Shown: positions 36,639-44,776 of the stretch, piece after piece
Layout: each line of letters opens with the position of its first letter
Position numbering within the stretch: position 1 is the first letter of the stretch
From: an uncultured Methanoregula sp.
GTDB taxonomy: Archaea; Halobacteriota; Methanomicrobia; Methanomicrobiales; Methanospirillaceae
Length of the DNA: 64,000 bases
Assembly (NCBI RefSeq): GCF_963667735.1
Contig: NZ_OY763919.1
Location: 1,427,539 to 1,491,538, forward strand
Direction: 5' to 3'
Made by a program: the position numbers and the translations under genes
Notes under the pieces: generated by a model
What the model saw: only the letters and a program-made list of their open reading frames with translations
Told to the model about the DNA's origin: nothing
Databases searched by the model: none

Positions 36639-37135
36639 AACCTTCCCGTGTTGGTCAGAAATTTCCCTCATGCCACGCACCAGATACAAGGAGACCGCGT
36701 AACGAACATCCCCGGTAATACCCCCAGTGGGGTCCGGGGAAATCTCCATCAGGCTGGCCCCATCTCCCGCATGAGACAGAAACAGAACCTCTCGCTCCAG
36801 AGAATGGAAGGATGACAAGAATCCTTCCGCATCATCTTTACAAGCCTAATTTCCCGACTTTTGTGTATTCTGGAAACCGGTCAGTAACGGTATGATCAAT
36901 CAGCGGGTTCGTTGTTTTGCACCGTTTTCTGATTGGATTTTGCTGCAAACCGATGGAAACCGTCAGCGGGATGATTCAGCACCCCGCTGTACCAATTCAG
37001 ATGCTACCTCCATCCGGTTCCCTTTTACAGGGCATTGGCCGCAATGGTGTTCTGGAAGCAGATCGATATGCCAGTCTTTATTGCCGATCTCATTAAACAG
37101 AAAAACCGGAATACCAGTATCATTGTGGGAAATTC
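36639..37135. other. 497-base non-coding gap with one strong hairpin
   Basis: I see no gene here. A GC-rich hairpin spans 36710-36739: ACCCC/GGGGT around a four-base loop, extended by CCCCGG/CCGGGG with a four-base bulge on one side. It lies about 70 bases after the small exported gene and could end or stabilise its transcript. The remainder before the K+ channel gene is unremarkable. Confidence 0.45.
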
Positions 37136-37972
37136 ATGGGAACCGATATACAAAAAAAAGTGTATGAAATCCTGGAAAGTCCAAACGGGGAGTCACCTGC
37201 AGGTCTTTTCATATCTCGGGCTTTGCTTTTTCTTATCCTTGCCAATGTCATTGCCGCTGTCCTTGAGACGGATGCCGCGATCTTCCATACGTATGGCCGG
37301 GTTCTCGACCTTATTGCCATTTTCTCGGTGTTTATCTTTGTTGCAGAATATATTCTCCGTGTCTGGTGCTGCACCCAGAATCCTGCATACAGTTCCCCCG
37401 TTACCGGCCGGCTCAGGTACATGGCGACCCCCACTGCGCTTATCGATCTCTTCGTTGTCCTGCCATTCTTCATCCTCCCCTTTGTTGCTTCCCCGTGGCT
37501 CCATTCGTTCATAAGGTTCTTCCGTATATTCTGGATCCTGAAGATCGGGCATTACACCCGGACACTCGGAACCTTTTTCAGGGTCTTTAAAGCAAAAAAA
37601 GAAGAGATATTCATTGCTTTTTTTGTTATGCTGGTCCTGCTCGTCATTGGATCTGCACTCATCTTCCTGGCGGAACATGATGCCCAGCCCGCAAAATTCT
37701 CAAGTGTACTTGCGTCCATGTGGTGGGGTATCGAAACCATGGCAACGATTGGGTATGGCGACATGGTGCCGGTCACCCCGATGGGAAAAGTAATTGCCAG
37801 TTTTGTTGCTCTTGTCGGGATCGGATTGTTTGCCCTGCCTGCAGGACTTCTTGCGTCAGGGTTCATTGACGAATACAACAAGAAGAACTGTGACAAAGAA
37901 AAAACCTGCCCGAACGTCTGCCCGCACTGCGGGAAAGAGATCGATGAACTGCCCGAGAAAAAGGATCCCTGA
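37136..37972 (+). CDS. Voltage-gated-type potassium channel with C-terminal zinc knuckle
   Basis: A 278-residue six-helix channel subunit. Helices S1-S4 are visible from residue about 25, with an S4-like 'FIRFFRIFWILKIGHYTRTL'. The pore contains the selectivity filter 'TMATIGYGDMVPVTP' followed by S6 ('VIASFVALVGIGLFALPAGLLASGF'). The cytosolic tail carries 'NCDKEKTCPNVCPHCGKEI', a short cysteine-rich module that probably binds zinc and is unusual for this family. K+ selectivity is well supported; gating is not known. The ATG at 37136 follows a GGGA tract. Confidence 0.92.
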   Translation: MGTDIQKKVYEILESPNGESPAGLFISRALLFLILANVIAAVLETDAAIFHTYGRVLDLIAIFSVFIFVAEYILRVWCCTQNPAYSSPVTGRLRYMATPTALIDLFVVLPFFILPFVASPWLHSFIRFFRIFWILKIGHYTRTLGTFFRVFKAKKEEIFIAFFVMLVLLVIGSALIFLAEHDAQPAKFSSVLASMWWGIETMATIGYGDMVPVTPMGKVIASFVALVGIGLFALPAGLLASGFIDEYNKKNCDKEKTCPNVCPHCGKEIDELPEKKDP

Positions 37973-38109
37973 TCTCTCGATGGCAGGCCGGTGGATCTAT
38001 TTATCCAGTATCTGACCTTTTCAGAAGGCAAGTTCCGGCACCAAAAATGAGGACCCCCTCATGAATTCATTAGTTTTATACTGTCAGCACCCCATGGTGT
38101 AACTGTGCA

Positions 38110-38126
38110 GTCCCCCTGTTGGGGAC
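38110..38126 (+). promoter_or_regulatory. 5' leader hairpin of the DUF169 gene
   Basis: GTCCCC (38110-38115) and GGGGAC (38121-38126) form a perfect 6-bp stem with a 5-base loop. A TATA-like tract (gttttatac, near 38073) places the start of transcription shortly before it, so the hairpin would lie at the very 5' end of the mRNA, just ahead of a GAGG ribosome-binding site. It may stabilise the transcript or affect initiation. Confidence 0.4.
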
Positions 38127-38143
38127 CATGAGGTCAGATTCGT

Positions 38144-38857
38144 ATGACAACTGCAATGAAGATCCCGATATCCTACCCGGAAACCGCTGAAGTTCTCAAG
38201 AAGTATCTCAAACTGCGAGGCTCACCGGTCGCATTCCGGTTCGCCCGGAAGAAAGAGGAGATCCCGGCCGGTATGGAGAAACTCGACAAGACCATCCGGC
38301 ACTGCTCGATGGTCGGCCTTGCGAGAAACGAGGGCCGCATCTTCTTTGCGCTGGCAGAAAACCATGAATGCAACGGGGGTGCCTGGTCGCTCGGGCTCAA
38401 AGAGATAACAGAGACCCTCAAGAGCGGGGATTTTTATTATCGCCTGGGCAAGTTCGAGAGCTCGGCAGCCTGCAAGCGGACGATCGACCGGGTTGCCCAT
38501 CTTGAGACCGGCGAAACCTATGCAACTCTGTATGCCCCTCTCGAGAAAACCCCCTTCGACCCACAGGTTGTCCTGATCATTGCAAGCCCCTGGGCGATGC
38601 TGAAACTCTCCCAGAGTTCTCTTTTCCGGGTCGGCGGCCGCCTCAATGCTGAATTTGCCGGTATCCAGTCGGTCTGCGCTGATACCTGTGCACAGACGTA
38701 TCTCAACGGCCATGTGAACTTCTCGCTCGGCTGTGACGGGTCGCGGAAGTTCTCGGGCATTGAGGACGGCGAGATGGTGATGGGTATCCCGGCAGAGCTC
38801 CTTCCCGAACTGACAGAAGCGCTCAAAATTGTTGCTGCTGCACCAGGATCCAAATAA
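38144..38857 (+). CDS. DUF169 family protein
   Basis: A 237-residue soluble protein matching DUF169, a family common in methanogens and anaerobes. Visible marks are the N-terminal 'LKKYLKLRGSPVAFRFA', a central 'IRHCSMVGLARNEG' and 'AENHECNGGAWSLGL', and 'FAGIQSVCADTCAQTY' followed by 'SLGCDGSRKFSGIEDGEMVMGIP'. The conserved cysteines (in CSM, CNGG, CAD-TC and GCDG contexts) suggest metal or cofactor binding. Function is unknown. GAGG lies upstream of the ATG. It converges with the gene at 39363 across a palindrome-rich region. Confidence 0.85.
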   Translation: MTTAMKIPISYPETAEVLKKYLKLRGSPVAFRFARKKEEIPAGMEKLDKTIRHCSMVGLARNEGRIFFALAENHECNGGAWSLGLKEITETLKSGDFYYRLGKFESSAACKRTIDRVAHLETGETYATLYAPLEKTPFDPQVVLIIASPWAMLKLSQSSLFRVGGRLNAEFAGIQSVCADTCAQTYLNGHVNFSLGCDGSRKFSGIEDGEMVMGIPAELLPELTEALKIVAAAPGSK

Positions 38858-38894
38858 TTTTCACGGGAATCCTGTTTTTTCTCCCGGTTTGCCA

Positions 38895-39336
38895 GGTACC
38901 CCCCCGGCCCCCGCCCCGTTCATATCCGGCTACCCCCCCATCCCCCCACCCGAATTCTCTGAAAAAAATTCCGTGTTACGTCTGATGACGTATGCACAAT
39001 GCCCTGCCCGGCAGTGTGTCAGACAGGGGGTACCCCCCCACCCGTTTTGAATGTGATGGGGGGGATACCCCCTCCCTCAGTATTGTCCGGTTGGGGGGCA
39101 GGGGGGTATCCCCCCATAGCAAAAATGAGTAACCTGCTCTTTTTTGACGTATTCCCCCGGCTCCTGGTTCGGAGTTTCCGATGGTTGCGGGATCTCTGTT
39201 AGCCAACCCAAAAACGGGAAGCATGGGAGATTTATTGGTCGGGCGGGGGGGAGGTACCCCCGCCCGCTCTGAACCTGGTGAGGGGGGTACTCCCCGTATT
39301 AAAAAACGAGGGCGGGGGGGTCACCCCCCTGCCCCT
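38895..39336. repeat. Cluster of G/C-run palindromic repeats between convergent genes
   Basis: In 440 bases there are at least five blocks of G and C runs around short palindromes: near 38895-38947, 39026-39077, 39089-39116, 39241-39295 and 39311-39336. Two blocks are clearly homologous, sharing a GGTACCCCC arm, a middle with TTTGAATG or TCTGAACCTG, and a closing GGGGGGTA-x-CCCC arm (39026-39072 and 39241-39295). The block at 39089 is roughly the inverse of the end of the first. No protein frame fits. It looks like a small extragenic palindromic element family or a complex terminator region. Confidence 0.7.
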
Positions 39337-39362
39337 ACGATCCTGGAAGAAAAAAAGAACAA

Positions 39363-39767
39363 TCAGAGAATCTTCGATCCGGCGGTCGGGCCGGGCTTGC
39401 ATTCGAAGACTTCAGTGATCTTGACAATGACAAGCGACCGTGCGGGGAGGGCCGGGTTCTTCTTGTTGATCTTCTCCTTCATCTCCTCGTACTCCTTGCC
39501 GCTGTTCCTGATCGAAGTGACACCCTTGATCTGGAAACATCCCTTGATCTCCGGGCCCCAGATGTAGATGGCAATCTTCGGGTTCACCCGCAGGTTCGAG
39601 AGGCTCTTGTTCATGAAATTGTCCGTGATCCAGATGGTCTCGTCATCGATCAGCTCAACAACGCCGAGGGGAATAACGTTCGGGGTTCCGTCTTTGGAAG
39701 CGGTTGCAACCGGAAATACCTTCATCTTTGAGAAGGCATCTTTCATCTCTGCAGTCAGTTTTACCAT
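39363..39767 (-). CDS. Pyridoxamine 5'-phosphate oxidase-like flavin/heme-binding protein
   Basis: A 134-residue split-barrel protein of the pyridoxamine-phosphate-oxidase-like fold. Family marks are 'FPVATASKDGTPNVIPLGVV' and 'FMNKSLSNLRVNPKIAIYIW', followed by 'GCFQIKGVTSIRNSGKEYEEM'. Small members usually bind FMN or F420 and act on unknown substrates; this one lacks features that would identify a true PdxH. I set the start at the ATG at 39767, with GTGAT upstream, rather than 13 codons earlier. It faces the palindrome cluster at its 3' end. Confidence 0.83.
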   Translation of the reverse strand: MVKLTAEMKDAFSKMKVFPVATASKDGTPNVIPLGVVELIDDETIWITDNFMNKSLSNLRVNPKIAIYIWGPEIKGCFQIKGVTSIRNSGKEYEEMKEKINKKNPALPARSLVIVKITEVFECKPGPTAGSKIL

Positions 39768-39996
39768 AGGTGCATCACTATCTCTCCGTCGGGATTGTGC
39801 AACCATATACTTTACGGTTATTCTCCTGCACTAAACCGGGTTTGATTGTCTTTCCGATTCCATTCATCCGCCCGGTTCTCCGGATTGTTTTTCATTATCG
39901 CGGGATTCGTTTGTCCGTTCATTCCAGTTCTGATATACGCATGCCATTATTCCCCCAATCGCTTCTCTTATCACCCTGTGCGCCCAATCAATCTGT

Positions 39997-42648
39997 GTGA
40001 TGCGCGAGCCGCCGGTGAAAAAGATCCTCTACTGGTGCGAACACTGCAATATCCCTCTTGTTGCAAAGAGCTGCGCGTGCGGTCAGGACGGAAAGAAGAT
40101 CGAACTCCTCCAGCCCTATGATCTCCGCCCTGCACTGAGATCAGATGCCGATCTCATCCGGTCACTTATCCATACGAGTTTTGGCCCGGTACCGCTTGCG
40201 AAGATCCTTCTCCTGAACAAGACCGGCGGGGTTGACCGGTCCGACCTTGTAATTATGAACGGCGAACGGCTTGGCTGGCTCACCTTCGATCCGGTTGAGC
40301 GGGCATTCAGTCTCGATATCACTCCCGAAGCCCTCCCGTTTCTCGTATCTCATGCAACAAAAGGGATCGTGGATCTCGATCTCCACACGGATATCCGTCG
40401 GGAGCAGGGCCGGATTGGCGGGAAACGCATACCCCTCAAAACAGCACTCCCGGGCGGGACCGTCATTGTCCGGTACAAAGGCAAATACGGGACCGGTATG
40501 GTAAAAGACGGCTCGATCAAAGTCAAAGAACTCATCCCAGTCGTCCCGTCAACTCCCAGAAATCCCGGTTGGGATGAGGTTATCGAGAAGAACCGGTATC
40601 ATCTCAAGAACCTTGAACGCAACGCAGTCAGGGCGATAAAACAGCACATCTCTGACCGGCCAACGGCAAATGTCTCGTTCTCGGGGGGAAAAGACAGTAC
40701 GGCCGTCCTCCACCTTGCCCGCAAGGCCGGGATCACGAAGGCCTTTTTTATCAATACCAATCTCGAATTCCCTGAAACACTCGAATTCGTCCGATCCCAA
40801 GGAGTTGAGATTATCGACAAAGCCGGCGACTTCTGGCAGGCGGTCGAGAAAGCCGGCCCCCCCGGGAAGGATAACCGCTGGTGCTGCAAGTTCCAGAAAC
40901 TGCGTCCCCTCAAACTCTATCTTGCCGGGATCGGACCCTGCATCACGATACAGGGAAACCGGTGGTATGAATCCTGGAACCGGGCAACGCTGGAGGAGAC
41001 CAGCCAGAACCCGGACAACCCGCTACAACTCAATATGTCGCCGATCCGGAACTGGCGGGCACTGGAAGTCTTCCTCTACCTGTGGTGGCAGAAGGCAGCA
41101 ATGAACCCGCTGTACGAGGAGGGCATCGAGCGGATCGGGTGTTACCTCTGTCCCGCAATGCTCGAGAGCGAATACGAGATGATCCGGCGGTCGCACCCGG
41201 AGTATGCCCGCCGATGGGATGCGTTTGTGGAATCCTGGGCTGAGAAGAAGGGGCTGCCGGATGCCTACTGCCGGTTCGGCCTCTGGCGCTGGAGGGAGCT
41301 GCCTCCCAAGATGCGGGAACTCTGCCGGGCAAAGGGCATACCGCTCAATGCAGACAATACGCTGCACGCGGAACCCGGAAAGGAACGGATGAAGAAGACC
41401 CCGGAAATAACAGCAGAGATCAGGAGCGAACCAAAGATGGAGACGGGCATTACCGGAAAAACGGCAGACCGGCTGGATGCCGAGGCGATCCGCAGGGATT
41501 TCCCCCTGCTCTCGGAGATCATTTACCTTGACAATGCGGCAACGAGTCTTTCGCCGGAGCCGGTCATACAATCCATGATTGAGTTTGAGCGGAACTACCG
41601 GGCAAATGTCGGGCGGGGTGTTCACCGCCTTACCCAGATAGCTTCCCAGCGGTACTGGCATGCCCACGAGAAAGTCTCCGAGTTTATCGGGGGCAGAGCA
41701 GGGATGACCGTCTTTACCCGGAACACCACCGAATCCATCAACCTGGTAGCCCAGGGCTTTTCCTGGAAACCGGGGGATCGCGTCTTATCTACGATTCTTG
41801 AACATCACTCCAACCTGCTGCCCTGGTATCACCTGGACCGCCGGGGCGTTGCAACGGACATCATCGGGATCGGGGACAATTATGCTCTCGATCTCGCAGT
41901 GCTGGAATCTGCTATAACCGATACCACCCGTCTCGTTGCGGTTACGCATGCCTCAAACGTGCTCGGGGTCATCACCCCTGTCCGCGAGATTGCAGAGATA
42001 TGCCATGACCGCGGCGTCCTTCTGCTCGTGGATATGGCCCAGACTGTCCCGCATATGCCGGTCGATGTCTCCCGTCTCGGCTGCGACTTCTGTGCATTCT
42101 CGGGCCACAAGATGCTGGGGCCTACCGGCACCGGCGTACTCTGGATGAAAGAGCCGGTCATCGAACCCCTGCTCCTCGGGGGAGGTATAGTTGAGGATGT
42201 GACGGGAACCGGTTACGTTCTCTCTGACGGATACCAGCGCTATGAGGCAGGCACCGGTAACATTGCCGGCGGCATCGGCCTCGGGGTTGCTGTCGATTAC
42301 CTGAAAAAAGCGGGCATGGAGCGGATCCGGGAGCACGAACAGGCCCTTACAACCCGAGTCATCGAAGGTCTCCGCAGGTTCGACCAGGTACACATCTATT
42401 CTCCGGAGAGGCCGGAAGAGCGGGTGGGCGTTGTCTCGTTTACTATCGATGGGATCCATCCCCACGAAATTGCACAAAGGGTGGACGAGATGGCCGACAT
42501 CATGATCCGGTCCGGTCACCACTGCTGCATCCCACTCATGCGATCGCTTGGCCTCCCCGACGGGACCGCACGGGTGAGCCTTGGTCCCTACAATACCGAA
42601 AGCGATGTTGATCTCTTCCTCGCAACCATTGAAGAGATCCTGCGGTGA
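39997..42648 (+). CDS. Fusion of zinc ribbon, PUA-like, PAPS-reductase-type and cysteine-desulfurase domains
   Basis: An 883-residue fusion. Residues 1-30 hold a zinc ribbon (C14, C17, C26, C28); about 60-185 is probably PUA-like; about 190-470 is a PP-loop ATPase of the PAPS-reductase family with SGGKDS at 229-234 and the cysteine pairs CC (296-297) and CYLC (382-385), the arrangement that holds a [4Fe-4S] cluster in some relatives. From about 480 it is a SufS/CsdA-type cysteine desulfurase: 'IYLDNAATSLSP', PLP lysine in 'FSGHKMLGPTG' (near 703), catalytic Cys in 'SGHHCCIPLM'. A desulfurase feeding sulfur to an ATP-activating partner suggests thiolation of tRNA or a cofactor. It starts with GTG at 39997 or ATG at 40000. 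Confidence 0.9.
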   Translation: MMREPPVKKILYWCEHCNIPLVAKSCACGQDGKKIELLQPYDLRPALRSDADLIRSLIHTSFGPVPLAKILLLNKTGGVDRSDLVIMNGERLGWLTFDPVERAFSLDITPEALPFLVSHATKGIVDLDLHTDIRREQGRIGGKRIPLKTALPGGTVIVRYKGKYGTGMVKDGSIKVKELIPVVPSTPRNPGWDEVIEKNRYHLKNLERNAVRAIKQHISDRPTANVSFSGGKDSTAVLHLARKAGITKAFFINTNLEFPETLEFVRSQGVEIIDKAGDFWQAVEKAGPPGKDNRWCCKFQKLRPLKLYLAGIGPCITIQGNRWYESWNRATLEETSQNPDNPLQLNMSPIRNWRALEVFLYLWWQKAAMNPLYEEGIERIGCYLCPAMLESEYEMIRRSHPEYARRWDAFVESWAEKKGLPDAYCRFGLWRWRELPPKMRELCRAKGIPLNADNTLHAEPGKERMKKTPEITAEIRSEPKMETGITGKTADRLDAEAIRRDFPLLSEIIYLDNAATSLSPEPVIQSMIEFERNYRANVGRGVHRLTQIASQRYWHAHEKVSEFIGGRAGMTVFTRNTTESINLVAQGFSWKPGDRVLSTILEHHSNLLPWYHLDRRGVATDIIGIGDNYALDLAVLESAITDTTRLVAVTHASNVLGVITPVREIAEICHDRGVLLLVDMAQTVPHMPVDVSRLGCDFCAFSGHKMLGPTGTGVLWMKEPVIEPLLLGGGIVEDVTGTGYVLSDGYQRYEAGTGNIAGGIGLGVAVDYLKKAGMERIREHEQALTTRVIEGLRRFDQVHIYSPERPEERVGVVSFTIDGIHPHEIAQRVDEMADIMIRSGHHCCIPLMRSLGLPDGTARVSLGPYNTESDVDLFLATIEEILR

Positions 42649-42737
42649 AATGAGAGCACCTGACTTTTTATCTCTGCTTTTTTCTCAAGGGTTTATTATC
42701 CCCAAATCTCCCATATTAGAACCGGAATACAAAAATC

Positions 42738-42757
42738 CCGGGATCCGGGGATCCCGG
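42738..42757 (+). promoter_or_regulatory. Perfect hairpin in the thiM leader
   Basis: CCGGGATC (42738-42745) and GATCCCGG (42750-42757) form an 8-bp stem with a 4-base loop, 15 bases before the thiM ATG. A TATA-like tract (gtttattatc, 42689-42698) would start transcription about 20 bases before it. This does not resemble a TPP riboswitch; it may be an operator palindrome (some archaea use a ThiR repressor) or an mRNA hairpin. Confidence 0.42.
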
Positions 42758-42772
42758 TATACGTGATCTCTC

Positions 42773-43576
42773 ATGAAAGCAAAACAGCTCTTCGATCTTT
42801 TCACGCTCGTGCGTGAGAAGCACCCGCTTGTCCATCATATCACGAACTACGTGACAGTCAATGACTGTGCCAATATCACCATGTGTGCCGGTGGTGCGCC
42901 CGTCATGGCGGATGCCCCCGAGGAAGTAGTGGAGATGGCCGGTGTTGCAGGAGCGCTTGTCCTGAACATCGGGACGCTCAATGCAGCCCAGGTGGAGTCC
43001 ATGATCCTTGCCGGAGGCATGGCAAACGACCGGAAGATTCCCGTCATCCTCGATCCCGTGGGTGCCGGGGCAACGGGGTTCCGGACAAAGACTGCCGAGC
43101 GTCTCCTCTCAGAACTGAAGATCTCGATCCTCAAGGGAAATGCCGGCGAGATCGGTGTTCTTGCCGGCTCAGGGGGAAATGTGCGGGGTGTCGACTCCCA
43201 TGGCATGTCCGGTGACCCGGTTGCCGTTGCCCGGGAATTTGCCCGCGCAGAAGACATCACGGTTGTGGCGAGCGGCGCAACGGATATCGTCACCGACGGG
43301 AAACGGGTTCTGCTCGTAAAGAACGGTCACCCCATGATGGGCAGCATCTCCGGCACCGGCTGTATGGCAGCATCCGTTACCGGTGTCTTTGCCGCCGAAT
43401 CATCGGATCCCTTTCTTGCATCGGCAGCAGCACTGGCTGCATTCGGGCTTGCTGGTGAACGGGCGGCGGCGATTGCCAGGGGGCCGTTCACGTTCAAGAC
43501 TGCACTCTTCGATGAGATGGCCCTGCTCACGCCCGCAGATCTTGCCTCCGGTTTTCGGATCTCGTCCCCTGAATAA
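42773..43576 (+). CDS. thiM: Hydroxyethylthiazole kinase
   Basis: A 267-residue ribokinase-fold enzyme that phosphorylates 4-methyl-5-(2-hydroxyethyl)thiazole for thiamine synthesis or salvage. Clear motifs: '[32 protein letters not shown]', '[10 protein letters not shown]', '[16 protein letters not shown]', and the catalytic '[17 protein letters not shown]'. It is followed by thiE after 12 bases. ThDP produced by this pathway is the cofactor of the sulfopyruvate decarboxylase encoded at the end of the window. Confidence 0.95.
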   Translation: MKAKQLFDLFTLVREKHPLVHHITNYVTVNDCANITMCAGGAPVMADAPEEVVEMAGVAGALVLNIGTLNAAQVESMILAGGMANDRKIPVILDPVGAGATGFRTKTAERLLSELKISILKGNAGEIGVLAGSGGNVRGVDSHGMSGDPVAVAREFARAEDITVVASGATDIVTDGKRVLLVKNGHPMMGSISGTGCMAASVTGVFAAESSDPFLASAAALAAFGLAGERAAAIARGPFTFKTALFDEMALLTPADLASGFRISSPE

Positions 43577-43588
43577 AATGTCTCACTC

Positions 43589-44227
43589 ATGAATTACGAC
43601 CTGTACGTTATCACGGATGAGACAATCTCCGGCGGGCGTTCTCATCCCGAGATTGCCCGGCTTGCCGTTGCCGGGGGAGCAACGGTTATCCAGCTACGGG
43701 ACAAGAACCGGAAGAGCGGGGAGCTCATATCGATAGGTCGTGAACTGAGGGAGATCACCCGGGCCGGAGGAGCGGGTTTTATCGTCAACGACTATCCGGA
43801 TATTGCCCTCGCCTGCGGGGCTGATGGCGTTCATCTCGGGCAGGGGGATCTCAGTCCCGCTGTTGTGCGGCAGCATGCCCCCCCGGGTTTTATTGTCGGG
43901 GTCTCTATCGGGAACCTGGATGAGGCATTGAAAGCCGAACAGGACGGGGCGGATTATATTGCCCTCAGTCCGACGTTCTCCACGGGCTCAAAACCGGATG
44001 CCGGCCCCGGCCACGGCTGCGGGATGCTTGCGGATATCTGTCGGCATGTATCAATTCCTGTCCTTGCCATTGGCGGGATAGGGCCTTCGAACATTCCTGA
44101 TGTGATCCACGCCGGCGCAGAGGGGGTTGCGGTCATATCAGCCGTTGTTGCCAGGCCGGATATTTCAGGTGCTGCAAGAGATCTTGCGGCAATTGTAGCG
44201 TATGAGAAGCAGAAGAGGCGATCATGA
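43589..44227 (+). CDS. thiE: Thiamine-phosphate synthase
   Basis: A 212-residue TIM-barrel enzyme joining HMP-pyrophosphate with thiazole phosphate. Motifs: 'YVITDETISGGRSHPEIARLAVAGGATVIQLRDKN', 'FIVNDYPDIALACGADGVHLGQGDL', 'VGVSIGNLDEAL', 'YIALSPTFSTGSKPDAGPG' and 'VLAIGGIGPSNIPDVIHAGAEGVAVISAV'. It is co-transcribed with thiM, and its stop codon overlaps the start of the LigD-type phosphoesterase gene. Confidence 0.95.
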   Translation: MNYDLYVITDETISGGRSHPEIARLAVAGGATVIQLRDKNRKSGELISIGRELREITRAGGAGFIVNDYPDIALACGADGVHLGQGDLSPAVVRQHAPPGFIVGVSIGNLDEALKAEQDGADYIALSPTFSTGSKPDAGPGHGCGMLADICRHVSIPVLAIGGIGPSNIPDVIHAGAEGVAVISAVVARPDISGAARDLAAIVAYEKQKRRS

Positions 44228-44613
44228 ACGAGCCCTCCCGCCGCAGGTTTGTCCTGCACGAACATTTCAGCAGGCACCATCATTTCGATCTCCGGCTCGA
44301 AAAGGACGGATCCCTTGCAAGCTGGGCGGTACCCAAAGGTCTCCCGGAAAAAACAGGGGAGCGCCGGCTCGCCATCCGGGTGGAAGATCACACCCTGGAT
44401 TACATCGGTTTTACCGGAACGATTCCCGAAGGGGATTACGGGGCCGGTGAAGTACGGATTGCCGACAGCGGGTACTATGACACGCTCCTCTGGACTCCGG
44501 AACGGATTGAGGTGGTCTTTCATGGCAATTCCCTTATGGGAAAATATGTCATTATCCGATTTTCAAAGGCCGGTGAAAAGGACTGGTTAATTCTGAAAGC
44601 AAAGCAGGAATGA
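44224..44613 (+). CDS. Stand-alone LigD-type 3'-phosphoesterase domain
   Basis: A 129-residue protein equal to the phosphoesterase domain of bacterial LigD, which trims 3'-phosphates or ribonucleotides at DNA breaks. The metal-binding signature 'VLHEHFSRHHHFDLRLE' is intact, as are 'SWAVPKGLPE', 'VEDHTLDYIGFTGTIPEGDYGAGEV' and the C-terminal 'GKYVIIRF'. Stand-alone versions are known in archaea. Its ATG overlaps the thiE stop, an unexpected pairing of DNA repair with vitamin synthesis. No Ku or LigD polymerase gene is visible here. Confidence 0.92.
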   Translation: MNEPSRRRFVLHEHFSRHHHFDLRLEKDGSLASWAVPKGLPEKTGERRLAIRVEDHTLDYIGFTGTIPEGDYGAGEVRIADSGYYDTLLWTPERIEVVFHGNSLMGKYVIIRFSKAGEKDWLILKAKQE

Positions 44614-44776
44614 CAACATCATCACTGATTATCCGCTCCGCTCACTCCAGAAAACCGGCAATAAGGAATTTGGTCCGGTTTGAAATATGGTGGATGTGAG
44701 GAGAAGGCACGGATAATAAGGTATAATTAATCTTCAGATCCATGTTGGAATTATACGATCCATATGCAGAGTTGAC

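Noticed and set aside
38895..39336. CRISPR array
   Set aside because: The blocks are unequal in length and spacing, self-palindromic and lack unique spacers of constant size; no cas genes are adjacent.
42649..42772. TPP riboswitch upstream of thiM
   Set aside because: The leader is too short and lacks the conserved riboswitch segments; only a simple hairpin is present.
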